NCBI RefSeq assembly: GCF_902686445.1
Contig: NC_062214.1
Location: 89,570,738-89,634,737, forward strand
Source of the DNA: Sciurus carolinensis
Taxonomy: Eukaryota; Chordata; Mammalia; Rodentia; Sciuridae
Reading direction: 5' to 3'
Length of the DNA stretch: 64,000 nt
Shown: positions 1 to 51,000 of the stretch, piece after piece
Numbering within the stretch: the stretch's first letter is position 1
Layout: the number at the start of each line of letters is the position of its first letter
The notes under the pieces: generated by a model
Told to the model about the DNA's origin: nothing
What the model saw: only the letters and a program-made list of their open reading frames with translations
The model's database searches: none
Program-made: the position numbers and the translations under genes

Positions 1-66
1 ACAAGAAAGAACTAACCCATCTCCTCCCCTCAGTAGGCACTTAAGAAAAAGACAAGTTTAGGAAAA

Positions 67-153
67 GGGGCTGGGGGTGTAGCTCTGTGGTAGAGCACTT
101 GCCTGTCATGAGCATTCAAAAGGCCTGGTGTTCAATACCCTTCCCCACAAAAA
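67..153 (+). repeat. ID SINE
   Basis: The GGGGCTGGGGGTGTAGCTC start and the GGTAGAGCACTTGCCTG box are the tRNA-Ala-derived ID core with A-box-like sequence. The B-box half is diverged. Confidence 0.85.
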
Positions 154-1146
154 GCAACCATGAGGGAAGATGCAGACGCTCTCTGGGGATCTCTCTGCAT
201 CTGCACTTTCCTAAACTTTCTTAGGTACAAGGAAAGAACTGTGCCATTCTTTATATCTGGTCACCAAAATTACTCATGCCTGCACATTCACACACATGGG
301 CACTATGTCTACAAGCTCAGATTCCCACATGCACACTCACCTTCACAAACACCCTGGCGTTCATTAACTCAAGTGCATATGCAATCTCACAGAACTCACA
401 CTCACACCCCATGCACATCTCAGGATCATAGCTGGCAGCTTCTCCAGGCTCTGTAAAGAGCCAGGTATGGGTTTTTCTAATGGGAGAAACCAAGAGCCAG
501 AGACTACCCGGACCTGGACCACCCCCAAAGTGGCGGGTGGGCCAGACCCAGAGTTAATTGACAGATCATACAGAGAGATACTGCACATTTTGCATTCAGT
601 AGAATAGCCATTATTTGCATATCACTCCCAGACCAAGCGTTGTGATAAAGAAGAATTAAACACTTGTCAAGATGAATTTAAAATGACAACAATTCAGGAC
701 ACCAATTTGACCTCTCAGAGCCTAGGACATGTCAAGAAGGGGTTGTTGAGGATTCAAGCCCTGCGGGGGAGTAGTTCCAAGACTTTAGGCCTGGGAGGTC
801 CCTCTTTCCCTACCTTTCCTATGGCCAGTAGAGGCCTCACTTGCCATTTCTCACAATGAAATCCATTTGGGGCTATGACACACTGGGTCCCTGACCTTGA
901 ATTTCCCCATTGCCTCCCACTGCTTACACGCCTTGAGTCCTGTTTCTCAGGCACATCTTCCAGTTTCTATTGCAGAGTGAGGAGTCCCTGGGCTGTACAA
1001 ACCCTCTCCTTAGTAGATTTGTCCATCTAGAGGTAGTCTGATTTCTGGAGACCTTTACTCATCTGCACCGAAGTTAGTTTTATGTATGGTTAACACTCCT
1101 AGTCCCAAGGTTCCAGAGTTCATATCAGAAGACAGATTTAAGCCCT

Positions 1147-1350
1147 GCACCATGGTGTACACCTTGAATCTCAAGCTACCCAGGAGGCCAAGGCAGGAGG
1201 AATGCAAGTTTGAGGCCACTCTGGGCAACTTAGTGAGACCCTATCTCAAAATAAAATAAAAAGGGTTGAATTTGTGATTCAGTGGTAGAGTCACTTGCCT
1301 AGCAAGTGTGAGGCACTGGGTTCAATTCCCAGCACTGGAAAGACAGACAG
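1147..1350 (+). repeat. B1-dID SINE
   Basis: A B1 half (ATGGTG... AGGAGGCCAAGGCAGGAGG) joined through an A-rich linker to an ID half ending TTCAATTCCCAGCACTGG. Confidence 0.85.
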
Positions 1351-2299
1351 ACATAAATTTAGTTACACCTCTGCCATCCCAGTCCAATGGCAGAGGAGCA
1401 AACAGCTAAGGCAAGATCTCCCAGGGCCAGCATGAATACATATGCCCTAAGAGATGGGCTTGCCTTCTGTAACGTTCTTATAGGCACCTATGTTATCTTA
1501 TGTTTTCTGACATGAAACATGAGGATTCTCTGTGGCATAGAGATGTTGTTGACAATTTTAACTTCCAATGTGCTTTCCCAGTTACCAAATCATTTGTCCA
1601 GACCTGTGCCATTTAAAGGTCTCCTGGGTCGTGTAGGAGAGATATGGTTATCTTCACCTTTCAGACAAGCTCAGTCAGAGTGATTTCCTGGGCCGGACAG
1701 CAGGTAGAACTGGGGTGGGTCCTGCTGGGTGTGCTCTTCCCAGGCAATCTACCCAAGTACCATAACTCCTCGGTCTAGGAGGCCAGTCTTACAGCAGAAC
1801 AACCCATCCTTTGAGCGGAAGGACCAGGTGCTCATGGACTACCCAGTCTCTGACAACTTTGAGTAGCTTCTAGGGAATCAGTTCCAAAATAAAGTCTTAG
1901 AAACATTGGAGGAGGGCGCAGCAGAAAGAGTGGGTCAGAGTAAATCCCGCAGCTTTGCATGTTTCTCCTCAGCCCTGATGTGTTCCACACTCCGCTGGGT
2001 CTCTGCTTCCCCAGCCGCTCAAGTCCGGGATGCAGGGCCGCGAGGGGATACTCGGCTGCAGCCCGAGACGGCGCCGGCCGCTCCAGCCACAGTTCAAAGC
2101 ACAGGGGGTGCGTCCGCCGCGCAGCCGGGAATGTCCGGCCGCTTAAAGCGCTCGCCGGCTCTTTTGTTCCCCAGACCCGGCCTCCGGGGAGAGGGGGCTG
2201 GGGGAGGGGACCCGGAGGGGAGAGAAGGGGGGGCGGCGGGCAGAGGAGGAGGGCGGGGCGGGCGCGGGCGGTGCGAGTGCGGAGCGCGCACCCCGGGCG

Positions 2300-2518
2300 A
2301 GGCTGACAGATCGCCGGGGTGGGTGCAAGATGGCGCAAGCGGAGCTCCCCCTGCGCCCCCCGCGTTCCTAGGCAGGCATGCGGCCCCAGCCCCCCGCCGC
2401 CCGGGCTCGGCCCCGGCCAGAGCCCCGGCCCCGGCCCCGGCGCCGGCCCCGCGGGACACTGTGAGCCGCTAGAGGCCCGGGAGCTGCTCGTCGCCGAGCC
2501 CAGCGGACCGAGAGCCCC
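2300..2518 (+). other. IGDCC3: IGDCC3 5' UTR (start approximate), with two upstream ORFs
   Basis: The leader upstream of the ATG at 2519 is GC-rich. It holds an upstream ORF at 2330-2371 (13 codons plus stop) and another at 2378-2464 (28 codons plus stop, almost entirely Arg and Pro, from a CCCCGG repeat). Neither overlaps the main ATG. The 5' edge is a guess from the YY1 motif; RNA ends would fix it. Confidence 0.5.
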
Positions 2519-41849
<39,331 letters not shown>

Positions 41850-43111
41850 CCAGTGTCTGGCAGGCTCTGGAGGGGGTAGTCCCCCATTCTCAGGTCGAAG
41901 GCAAGATTTCTCCTGTTATGTGGGATTCAGATGGCCCTGGGGCTGCCCAGCATTTCTGTCCTGACTGAAAGACGGTAGGCCAGACCTGAGGCGGCCTTGG
42001 CAGGGACCCTGGAACTGGAGGGGTCCCGCAGGACCCTCCCACCCCTAGGCTGATCCCTGGCTGCTGCCTGGTCCCCACATGAGTCGGAACTGGACGGATG
42101 GTGTCCTTTCAACATCAAAACTTAGAAGAGAGAGGAAGGTGAATTCGAGTCCAGAACCACACCCGCCGCTCCGCTCCCTGGTCTCCTCAGGACGGAGCTC
42201 CGCTGCGGCTCCGCACTACCTCAGCCGGAATGAATGTCCTCGGGGGAGTGGGGCGGTCGCCTGGCTCCTGCCCCACAGAACCCGTGCACCTACCTCAAGC
42301 CCCTCCATGGGCACCCCTCCCTCCCTCCCCACGTTGTGTCCAGAGTTAAGAAAGAGAAAAAGAAAAAAGAAAAAAAAAAAAAGCTCTTCCCCATTTCAAG
42401 GTGTGAAAGAAAGCATCTACCTCAAGGCTCCGGCTCCGGGGCCTGTGACCCTGGACCCTCTGCCTGGCCTCTCCTCTGCCTGCGGCCCTGCTGGCCTCCC
42501 CCCCCAGAGAGGAGGCCTAGGCTAAGTATCCGATGGGGCCTACAGGAATAACGGGGGAACTGGTCAGAGAGAAAATGTGAAAAAGCCAAAAATGAGAGGA
42601 CATTTATTCCTCGAAATATAAATTGTCCCAAACTAGCCCCTCCCAGCACGCTGCTCTGCTCCATCTCCTGCCTCCTGCCCACCCGGTGTTAACCCTCTTG
42701 GCAAACCTGTCCCCCATCGGGATCCCCACACACCCTCCCTGACTGGGCCTGGGGAGGTGGGCCGTCACCCACAGCCTGCGTCCTGTCCTGCCTCCCGGAG
42801 CAGCCTGGACCCTGAATGTGCAGCGCATGTGTGTGGGTGCGTGTCCCCTGGGCAGAGGCCGCCAGCCCTTGGTGTGGCGGGCCAGCAGCTGACCCTCCGC
42901 TGGACAGCAGACACCCTCTGTCAGCAGATTTAGCCGGGAGCTGTCTTTATCCGAGGTGTGTCTAAGGTCCTTGTGACTTTTCGTTTCTCTTTTCTGTTGT
43001 GTTGCTCTTTGAACTACTTAGGTGAAGAAGAAAAACCAAGGAAACAAATACCTATTTTGGTTACACTCAGAAACATTTTTTTAAATAGAAGAAGGAAAAC
43101 TTTTTTAAAAA

Positions 43112-43121
43112 AATAAATAAA
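43112..43121 (+). terminator. Proximal poly(A) signal candidate of IGDCC3
   Basis: Two overlapping AATAAA hexamers lie in an A-rich stretch. The downstream GT-rich element is weaker than at the distal site, so this is a possible alternative end only. Confidence 0.35.
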
Positions 43122-43451
43122 AGATACGTGTATTCCTTAAGAATGAGACTAGAACATAAAGTCCTTGACCCTCACCACACCCTCTAGGGACACCCCGCCC
43201 TGAAATTTAGTTATTAGCAGAAGAAGGTAGAATTTGTGGTGATTTCCTAGGAAACTAGAGTAGTGTCAGTGTGACTGGGAAAGGGGGGTCCTCCCTCCCC
43301 AGGGAGGGAGAGGGCAGTGCCAGGTCTCCCTGCTCTGAGGCAGTCCCCTCTGTCCCCACAGAGACTTCCTTCTGGAGCCTCCCTTGGGGAGGGTGGGGCT
43401 GGGGCCACCCAGCCTGACTTGGGTTTTGTCACACACTACTCATTTTGATTG

Positions 43452-43457
43452 AATAAA
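43452..43457 (+). terminator. IGDCC3: Distal poly(A) signal of IGDCC3
   Basis: AATAAA is followed within 40 bases by a GT-rich downstream element, the usual arrangement for 3' end cleavage about 15-25 bases after the hexamer. Confidence 0.7.
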
Positions 43458-44448
43458 AGTCCTGTTGCCAAGTGAACTTGAATGTGTTGATGGCTGTCAG
43501 CTCCCTGGGAGGGGTGGGGGTGCTGGGCAGGCCCCATGGGGTCAGAGCCTGAGACAATGACAGCAGAGCCCCATGCATCATGACAGGCACCTGCCAGGTC
43601 ACCTCCACATGCCAGGCAGGCCACAGGTTGTTGTGCCACCTTGTGGGGTAGACATGCTAGTGACCTTCTGTCCCCAAATTACAGACCTGAAATCAAGAAA
43701 AGGAAGACAAGGACGGAAAGGGCCAAATCTCCCCCAGTCAGATAGGGACACACCCTGTGTCTGCATCCGGGCCAGGTCACCCAGTTCCAGGTTCTGCCTG
43801 CTGACACCCCTCCAAGTCTCCTTAGCCCACAGTGAGGAGTCCAAGACTCCATGGTAACAGCCCCCCAGGACTGAGCCTCGAAAGGGCTGGCGGGCTGTGT
43901 GCTTTTCATGTGTTGTCTGTGAAGACTTTTCTTCCCATTCTAAACAGGAGGAAAGTAGGCTGACAGAGACTTTCCAGGGCACACAGCTGGGACCGCTGGG
44001 GGAGGCCTCTCCATTCCTCCATTGTCCCCTTGGTCCAGGTTCCTAAAGTCAGGTGTCAGGATTGCTGAGATTACCACAGGCCAAGGGAGGCTTGGCTTGA
44101 TGGAGCCATGCTGACCAAGATCTGAAGGTCTTAGCTGACCCCAAGCCTAGTAAGAGGCAAGGATGTAATACTGCAGCTGCTACTGAAATGCAAAGCCGGG
44201 TCACTGCTGGGAAGCTCTACCCTCTAAAACACCTTTGGAGAGGAACATACCAGGATGGTGGTTTGTAAAATGACATCCCCACAGCTGAGGGTGTGAAGGA
44301 GCTTCCTGGGGTGGGGGGGTGAGGCGGTGGTCACTCTCAGAGCCCTCCCACCTTCCTTCCAGAGCAGTGCCACATTTATCTATCCTGTGTTGGGCTCTTG
44401 ATGGAATTTCGCTTGAAAACAGGAGTCTGTCCTGAAAGGATGATTTTG

Positions 44449-44530
44449 TCATTTGTGGTGCTAGGGATTGAGCCCAGGGCCTAGAGCACACCAGGTAAGC
44501 ATGGTACCACTGAGCAATGCCCCCAGCACC
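44449..44530 (-). repeat. ID SINE
   Basis: GTGGTGCTAGGGATTGAGCC to ATGCCCCCAGCACC. Confidence 0.8.
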
Positions 44531-46113
44531 TAAAAGTGTGTTTGAGAGCCTCTAGCCTCACGCTTCTGGAAGAGGCCTGAGGGTCAGCGGGGTACCACTG
44601 ATGGTGCTGTGGATGGATGCTGGACCCAGAAAGAGAAGCCCAGGCCCGCGTGCGCTCTGCGCTGAGTCTCCAGGGAATGTCTCCAACTTCTTCTCATTAT
44701 CCAGGGGAAGACCTGGGCCCCAGTGCAGAGTGAGACTGCACCTTCCTTACACAGCCCTTTTCAACAGCTCCAACCGCCCAAGGGCTATGGGGCAGTTCAA
44801 GCAGTCACTGTGGGGGTGAGGGTCCAGGGCGCTAGTACTGCCACCAGAGAGGTACCTGGAGAACTTTAGAAACCACCTCAACAAGGTCTCCAGAGATGTG
44901 CACACAAGTCACATGCAAATGTGGATGGGCCTATTCCTAGCACCACCGGACCCCCTGGCTAGGCAGGAAAGCTAGGAGTGTGGGTGGCCCTGAGGGGTAA
45001 TGGCCCAGAGGCCCAGGTCAAAGAGCTCCCTGCCCCGCCCCACACACGCTTCTTGGACAGAAGGTGGCATCCACCTGTCCTGCTCCTCCAAGGCCCCACA
45101 ACAACCCGCCCCAAATCACAGTGGTTTAACACACTTCTTTTGCCCTCTTGCTGTGGCGTGGGCGGGGCTCTGTGGGGCCAGCTGTCTGCTCCACTCGGCA
45201 TCAGCCAGGAAAGCATGAAGCCAGGACAGGAATCATCTGAGGTCTCCACACACCCAGGTCCAGAAGGGCCTAAACTGACACATACGTCCCAAGGACAGTG
45301 TTCCCGCGGGCGAGAGCCAGGAGGAAAGTGCACCTTAGTCTAGGGACTAAATGTCTAACCTTAGTCACTAAGGCTGGCCATTTTCAGGGGCTTTGAGGGG
45401 AATCCAGTTCCACCATTTGAGGGATGTCAAAGAATGCATACCATGTTTTTTATTGCTTTTTGTTTCATTTTTCCCTTTTTTTTTTTTTTTTTTTTTTGCG
45501 GTGTTTTAAAATGGCCACAGGACCACGCAGGAGGACGCAGGAGGACACAGGAGGACTGCTGAGATGGGGGAGGCAGGAAAGCGCCACCTAGTGGCCCTGG
45601 GGTGTGGGTGGGGGCCATAGCAGCAGGGTGTTGCTGCTGGAGTGTCCCCAGTTCCTCAGTCAGGACCTGTTGGGGGTCTCATCCCTATAATTAGTCAAGA
45701 TTGGCCAGGGCTTTCAGTCAGAGGCAGCGGGGGTCCCTACCCCCAGATCTCTGTCGACTCCGGGAACGTGGCTTCTCCAACTGCCTGCTCCATCTCCTCA
45801 CGTGATGGGTGAGCGGCCACGGCAGCTGGTGCCGGTTTGAGAACCCCACTGCCTGAGATGGCAGGTTTCAGAGTGGCAGAGCCACCAGAAGGGGTCTGCA
45901 GATCCCCCATGAGACTGGTGAGGCAACTGAGGACCCAGGAGGGGCGCCAGTGGCTGCAGGTGACGGAGAAGCAGATCAGGCTGGAGCCCAGGACAGCCTC
46001 ACCCCACTGGAAACCCTCCCCATTCAACCAGCCAGGCCAGTGGCAGACCCCAGTACTGGACACAGTGGACAGAGTTCCAGAAGCCAGAGGGAAGGTAGAG
46101 GGGAGAGAATAGA

Positions 46114-46116
<3 letters not shown>

Positions 46117-46153
<37 letters not shown>
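46117..46153. repeat. (GT)n microsatellite
   Basis: About 37 bases of GT units in intergenic DNA. Confidence 0.95.
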
Positions 46154-46157
<4 letters not shown>

Positions 46158-46808
46158 TGTAGGGAGGAGGCGCCTCCTGGAGAAGTGCTGGGACAGGTGA
46201 CAATTCACTGGAAACAGGTGGAGTCAGAGGCCACCAAGGGTAGGGACCTGTCCTGAACTCTGGGATCAGGTTACAGTCAGGGAGGGGACAAGAAAACTAT
46301 GGCCCTTCCTCAAAGAGGCATTAGGAGGACTGCCTTGGTCCTGGGCCCTCTGGACCACCTGGGAGCAGGGAGGGCTGGGAGGAGGGCTGAGGAAGAGCAG
46401 AGGAGGGAAGGGCCCTCAGGGGGCTGAGTGACATGGATGGTCTGCTGGTCACCCTGTGCCACCAGCCACTGCCTCGATGCAGCCGTCTCCAAGTGATAAG
46501 CCTGGCATTCCCTGGAGCTGAGAAGGGTAGCCCTGGCCCAGGGTCTGACACTGAAATCCAATGGCTCTTCCACTCCCTGGTCATGTCACCATGAGCAAAT
46601 TACTGAACTTCTTTAGGCCTCAACCTTCCTGTCCTTAAAACAGAAATAATAGGCCCCTCCCTCAAAGGGCTGTTGGCTCTGCCAGCCTTTTTGTAGAAAT
46701 TGAAGAGTGGATCCTAAAATTTTATGAAGTTTTACCCCAAATTACCCCAAATAGCCCAAACAATCTTGATGACAAAGAAGAACAAATTTGGAGGACTCAG
46801 ACTCGCCG

Positions 46809-46844
<36 letters not shown>

Positions 46845-46957
46845 AGCATAAGGAGAGACATATATAACAATGGAACGGAATTGAGACTCCAGAAATATTC
46901 TCACAATTATCATCAATTGATTTGGTTTTTTGTTTGTTTGTTTGTTTGGTTGGTTGG

Positions 46958-47160
46958 TTTTCTTTTTGGTACCAGGGATTGAACCCAGGGGCACTCAACC
47001 ACTGAGCCACATCCCCAGCATTATTTTGTATTTTATTTAGAGACAGGGTCTCACTGAGTTGCTTAGTGCCTTGCTTTTGCTGAGACTGGCTTTGAACTCA
47101 TGATCCTCCTGCCTCAGCCTCCCCAGTCCCTGGGTTACAGGCCTGTACCGCATCAGCCGG
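46958..47160 (-). repeat. B1-dID SINE with target-site duplication
   Basis: Antisense dimer inserted in the L1 relic; AATTGATTT occurs on both sides (about 46915 and 47163). Confidence 0.88.
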
Positions 47161-47228
47161 ACAATTGATTTTTGACAAGGGTGCCAAGACCTTTCAATAG
47201 AGAATTGTCTTTTTAACAAATGAGGCTT

Positions 47229-47402
47229 GAGGGGCCAGGTATGGTGGCGCATGCCAGGGACTTAGGAGGCTGAGGCTGAAGACTCACAAGTTGGAATCCG
47301 GTCTCAGCAACTTACCAAGACGTTATCTCAAAACTTTTAAAAAGGGCTGGAGGTGTAGCTTGGTGGTAGAGCACCCTGGGTTCAATCCCTAGTACTAAAA
47401 AG
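47229..47402 (+). repeat. B1-dID SINE
   Basis: GGCCAGGTATGGTGGCGC to GGGTTCAATCCCTAGTAC. Confidence 0.82.
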
Positions 47403-48657
47403 GAGCGGGGCTGGAACAACAGGATATTCACATGCGAAGAATGAATTTGGATCCCTTACTTATTCATATCACATTAAAAAATTAACTCAAAATGGACAAA
47501 ACCCCTATATTTAAAAGCTAAAAGAAAGAAGAAAACATAAATGTATGATTTTGTGGTGTTGGATTAGGCGATAGTTTCTTTGATACAACACCAAACCCAC
47601 AAACAATGAAAGAAAAAACAGGGCTTGGGTAGGGCTCGGTGGGGGAGTTCTTGCACGCCATGCCAAGCCCTGGGCTCCAGCCCCAGCAACAGGAAGAAAG
47701 AAGGAGAAAGAGAAGACAAGTTGGATACCTTAAATTTAAAAAACAACTTTTGTGCTTCAAATAACACCAACAAAATACAAAGTTTGGTGGATCCCTGGAC
47801 TAGATTCCCAGCACCACAGAAAGAAGAGGTTGAGTGTTCAATGAGCTCGCATGAGGGAAGGCTTCAAAAGATCCATTGTAACAGGCAGAGAAGAGGGTGA
47901 GCAGGAAGTGACCCTAAGCGGCGGGGTCAGGGGGACTGGCGGGGTAGGGACCCAGGGATGAGGGAGAAACTGCGGTGGAAGGTACTAGGGCACCTGGCCT
48001 GGCCTGGCTTGAGCACTTTGGAGCCTGGCCCCAGCCCGGCAGCCTGGGAGCTGCGCTCTGCGATCTGGGTAGAGGAGCTGTGACTGGAGGGTTTTTCTGC
48101 CACCCTGTGGAAACGGTGAGAATTACAGCCGTGAGTCAGCGGCCTGGTCCAATGGAGCAGAGCAATCACCATCCGCTGGGTTCCAGGCAAACCAGCCACA
48201 GACCCGGTCCTCAGTGAGCTGACAGTCTAAAGGTTAGAACTCAAATAACTACAACCTATCCAAAGACTGGCTTGGATGAGGACCAGGGAGAGGCTGGAGG
48301 AGCAGAAGACAGTGTGGTCTCTGAAGTTCTGAATAAAGGAAGGCTTCGGGGAGGAGACACGGGAAGCCAGCAAGGGGACAGCCCAGCAAAGGCCTGGAAG
48401 TCTGAACGTGCATGAGGGGCTCATGAACAGCCAGAGGGTGGTCGCTTGCTGCAGGGGTCTGGCACTTAGTAGATGGTCAACAAATGTAGGAGTGAATGAC
48501 TCCTGGATTCTAGAGCATATGCTTTTTACCTGGCGTGTCCAAGGACAGCAGTATGTGGTTTTGCAGGTGGGAATAAGTGTGCGTGGGGAGTCTCCTGGGG
48601 GGAAGGAAAGGAGCCTCACTGAGTCCTTTTGTCCCATTGATAAATAAGATGCCTCTG

Positions 48658-48732
48658 GGTCTGGGGATGTGGTAGAGTTCTTGTCTAGTTGGGTGAGGCC
48701 CTGGTTTCCCAGCACTATGAAAAAAAAATTAA
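48658..48732 (+). repeat. ID SINE, diverged
   Basis: GTCTGGGGATGTGGTAGAG to CCCAGCACTATG with an A tail. Confidence 0.75.
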
Positions 48733-49829
48733 ATATAATGTCTCTGTTATTATTCTTATGGTGCTTTATGGAGCACCTGCAATTGCTCATGGGAGTCTTC
48801 TCACAGCCTTGTAGGGGGCAGGACTAGACTGTCATCCTCCCATTTGACAGATGAGGAAACCAAGGCCCAGAGAAGTGAGTGGGTAGAGCTGTAGCTTGAA
48901 CCCTAGACGCTTGTCCTAAGCCGTCTGTTGACTTGTATCCCCGCACACAGAGGAAAGGGAGTTGGGGGAGAGTCTCTAAATTAGTTTAAATGGAGATTTT
49001 TCTTTTGAAAGGTGAGGAGGGACCCAGGAATGGCAGACCCCCACCACCACCAAGTAGGAGTGTGTCCTAAAATGCAGGGGGGTTAGGAACCGGCCGTAGC
49101 TCCCCTCTGTTCCAGAACAGTTCGGCACCTCTTGCCTGACCTTCGGGGTCCTCTCACAAGAGGCAGTTAGCCCAGTGGTCAAGACCCTGACTTCTCTGTC
49201 TGGCTGTGTGACCAACTGAACATCCCTTAGCCTCTGGCTATGGTTTCCTCCTCTGTAAACTCTGGATGAGGATCAAGGATCGCACCTTCCCGGAGTTGTT
49301 GGAGGCATTACATGAGTCAGTCAGTGAGTGGATGGGGGGTCACCCTCATGATTACTGCCCAGGGCAGTGAGGCCTCTGGGCCTTCACAAACTGTTCCTTC
49401 AATCTGGAACCACACCTTTCCACCATCCCTGCTTTCCAGATCCTTCCAAACATCGCACTGGTGTGTCTTCCCATTCCATCCAGCTAGACCCACTCCTTTT
49501 CCTCCTCTGCACCTTGCTGAATGCTTTCATTTGGAACTACATCCTTCTGCAGCAGTGTGCACAACATGCACATCCGTCAGGGGCTCTCAGAGTTTAGAAT
49601 TCGGTTTTCCATGGAGAGACACAGGTCTGTCTTGATCTCTTTCTGATCTGACAGTGTTGCCACAGATTAGCTCTAAATTCTCAATAAACACCGTGGAAAG
49701 AAAAAGAAAGTGGGAAAGAGGGAAGGAAGAAGGAAGTTGAAAGGGGTGAGAAGGGAAAGGAGAGAAGGAGACAAAGATGAAGCTAAGGTAAACCTGCTCC
49801 AGAATGGCAGTTATCAAGAATACAAGTAA

Positions 49830-49861
49830 GCATAAGGCCCTGGGTTCGATCCCCAGCACCA

Positions 49862-49892
<31 letters not shown>
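49830..49892 (+). repeat. 5'-truncated ID SINE inside the L1
   Basis: Only the 3' part of ID plus a long A tail is present. A perfect 14-base duplication AAGAATACAAGTAA flanks it at 49816-49829 and 49893-49906. Confidence 0.93.
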
Positions 49893-49896
<4 letters not shown>

Positions 49897-50112
49897 ATAC
49901 AAGTAACAATGAATGTTGGCAAGGGTGTGGGGAAAACATACACTCATGCATTGCTGGTGGGACTGCAAATTGGTGCAACCACTCTGGAAAGCAGTGTGGA
50001 GATTCCTCAAAATACTAGGAATGGAACCACCATTTGACCCAATTATCCCATTCCTCCGCATATAACCAAAGGACTTAACATCAGCATACTGTAGTGACAC
50101 AGCCACATCAAT

Positions 50113-50204
50113 TTTTTTTTTTTTTTTCCCGGTGCTGGGGATTGAACTCAGGGTCTTGTGCTTGCGAGGCAAGCAGTCTACCAACTGAGCTATATCCCCA
50201 GCCC
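50113..50204 (-). repeat. ID SINE inside the L1
   Basis: Antisense full ID with T-run; CCACATCAAT flanks it at 50103-50112 and 50205-50214. Confidence 0.93.
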
Positions 50205-50751
50205 CCACATCAATGTTTATAGCAACTTAAATCACAATAACTCAGCTATGGAACCAAGCTAGGTGCCCCTCAACAGATGAAGAGATGGAGAAAATGTGGA
50301 ATGTATACACGATGGAATATTACTCAGCCATAAAAAAGAATAAAATTATGACATTTGCCAGTAAATAGATGAAACTGGAGGCTATCATGCTAAGTGAAAT
50401 AAGCCAATCCCCAAAAAACAAAGGCAGAATGTTCTCTCTGACATATAGATGCTAACTCACAGTGGTGGGAGGGTGGGGCCATGTTGGGGTGAAGGTTCAT
50501 GGGAGTGGATGGAGCAGATGGGGGAGCTGGGGGAAGGCAGGGGATGGGAATGGGAAAGACAGGAGAATGAATGGGACATAACTTTCCTGTGTTCATATAT
50601 GAATACATGACCAGTGAAACGCCACATCATGCACAACCACAAGAACGGAAAGTTAGTCTCCATGTATGTATGATATGTCCAAATACACTCTACGGTCATG
50701 TATAACTAAAAAGAACAAATAAATTAAAAAAAAAAGATAAACCTGCTGCAG

Positions 50752-50845
50752 CTGGGGTTGTAGCTCAGTGGTAGAATGCCCACTTAGTATGTGCTGAGGC
50801 CCTGGCTTGATTCTCAGTGCAAAAAAACAAAACAAAACAAAATCC
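50752..50845 (+). repeat. ID SINE
   Basis: CTGGGGTTGTAGCTCAGTGG core with a (CAAAA)n tail, immediately after the L1 target-site duplication. Confidence 0.85.
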
Positions 50846-50852
50846 CATTTAC

Positions 50853-51000
50853 CTTTTTTTTTGTACTGGGGATTGAGTCCAGGGTCGCTTTACCATGAGC
50901 TACATCCCCAGCCCTTTTATTTTTAAAATTTCAAGACATCTAACTAACTTGCGAATCTCCTGAGTCGTGGATTACAGGTGTGTACCACTGTGTCTGGCTC
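50853..51000 (-). repeat. B1-dID SINE
   Basis: GTACTGGGGATTGAGTCCAG to GGATTACAGGTGTGTACC, with an internally shortened B1 half. Confidence 0.8.

Larger units (their letters stand above)
1..1979. other. Upstream intergenic DNA
   Basis: Apart from an ID SINE near the left edge and a B1-dID at 1147-1350, I see no gene or recognisable conserved coding exon. The IGDCC4 gene is expected upstream of this point from mammalian gene order but no exon of it is visible here. Confidence 0.5.
41850..43475 (+). other. IGDCC3: IGDCC3 3' UTR
   Basis: Runs from the stop codon to the cleavage zone after the distal AATAAA at 43452-43457, which is followed by a GT-rich stretch (TGAATGTGTTGATGGCTGT). A proximal pair of AATAAA hexamers at 43112-43121 could give a UTR about 340 bases shorter. 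A low-complexity AAAG tract lies at 42352-42383. No SINE interrupts the UTR. The exact 3' end is inferred. Confidence 0.75.
46832..47880 (+). repeat. L1 ORF2 C-terminal relic, interrupted by SINEs
   Basis: Unique L1 stretches include AACAATGGAACGGAATTGAG, GACAAGGGTGCCAAGACC, TTAACTCAAAATGGACAAAA and AACTTTTGTGCTTCAAA, in sense order for L1 ORF2. SINEs interrupt it at 46958-47160, 47229-47402 and about 47615-47700. Confidence 0.8.
49803..50735 (+). repeat. 5'-truncated L1 with target-site duplications
   Basis: The 3' end of an L1: late ORF2 words such as TGGTGGGACTGCAAATTGG, ATGGAATATTACTCAGCC and CTAAGTGAAATAAGCC, then a 3' UTR ending in an A-run. GTAAACCTGCTCCAG (49788-49802) and ATAAACCTGCTGCAG (about 50737-50751) flank it. 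Two ID elements are inserted inside. Confidence 0.9.

Noticed and set aside
67..153. tRNA gene
   Set aside because: tRNA-Ala-like boxes here and in dozens of other places belong to ID SINEs with A-rich tails; no cloverleaf tRNA is intact.
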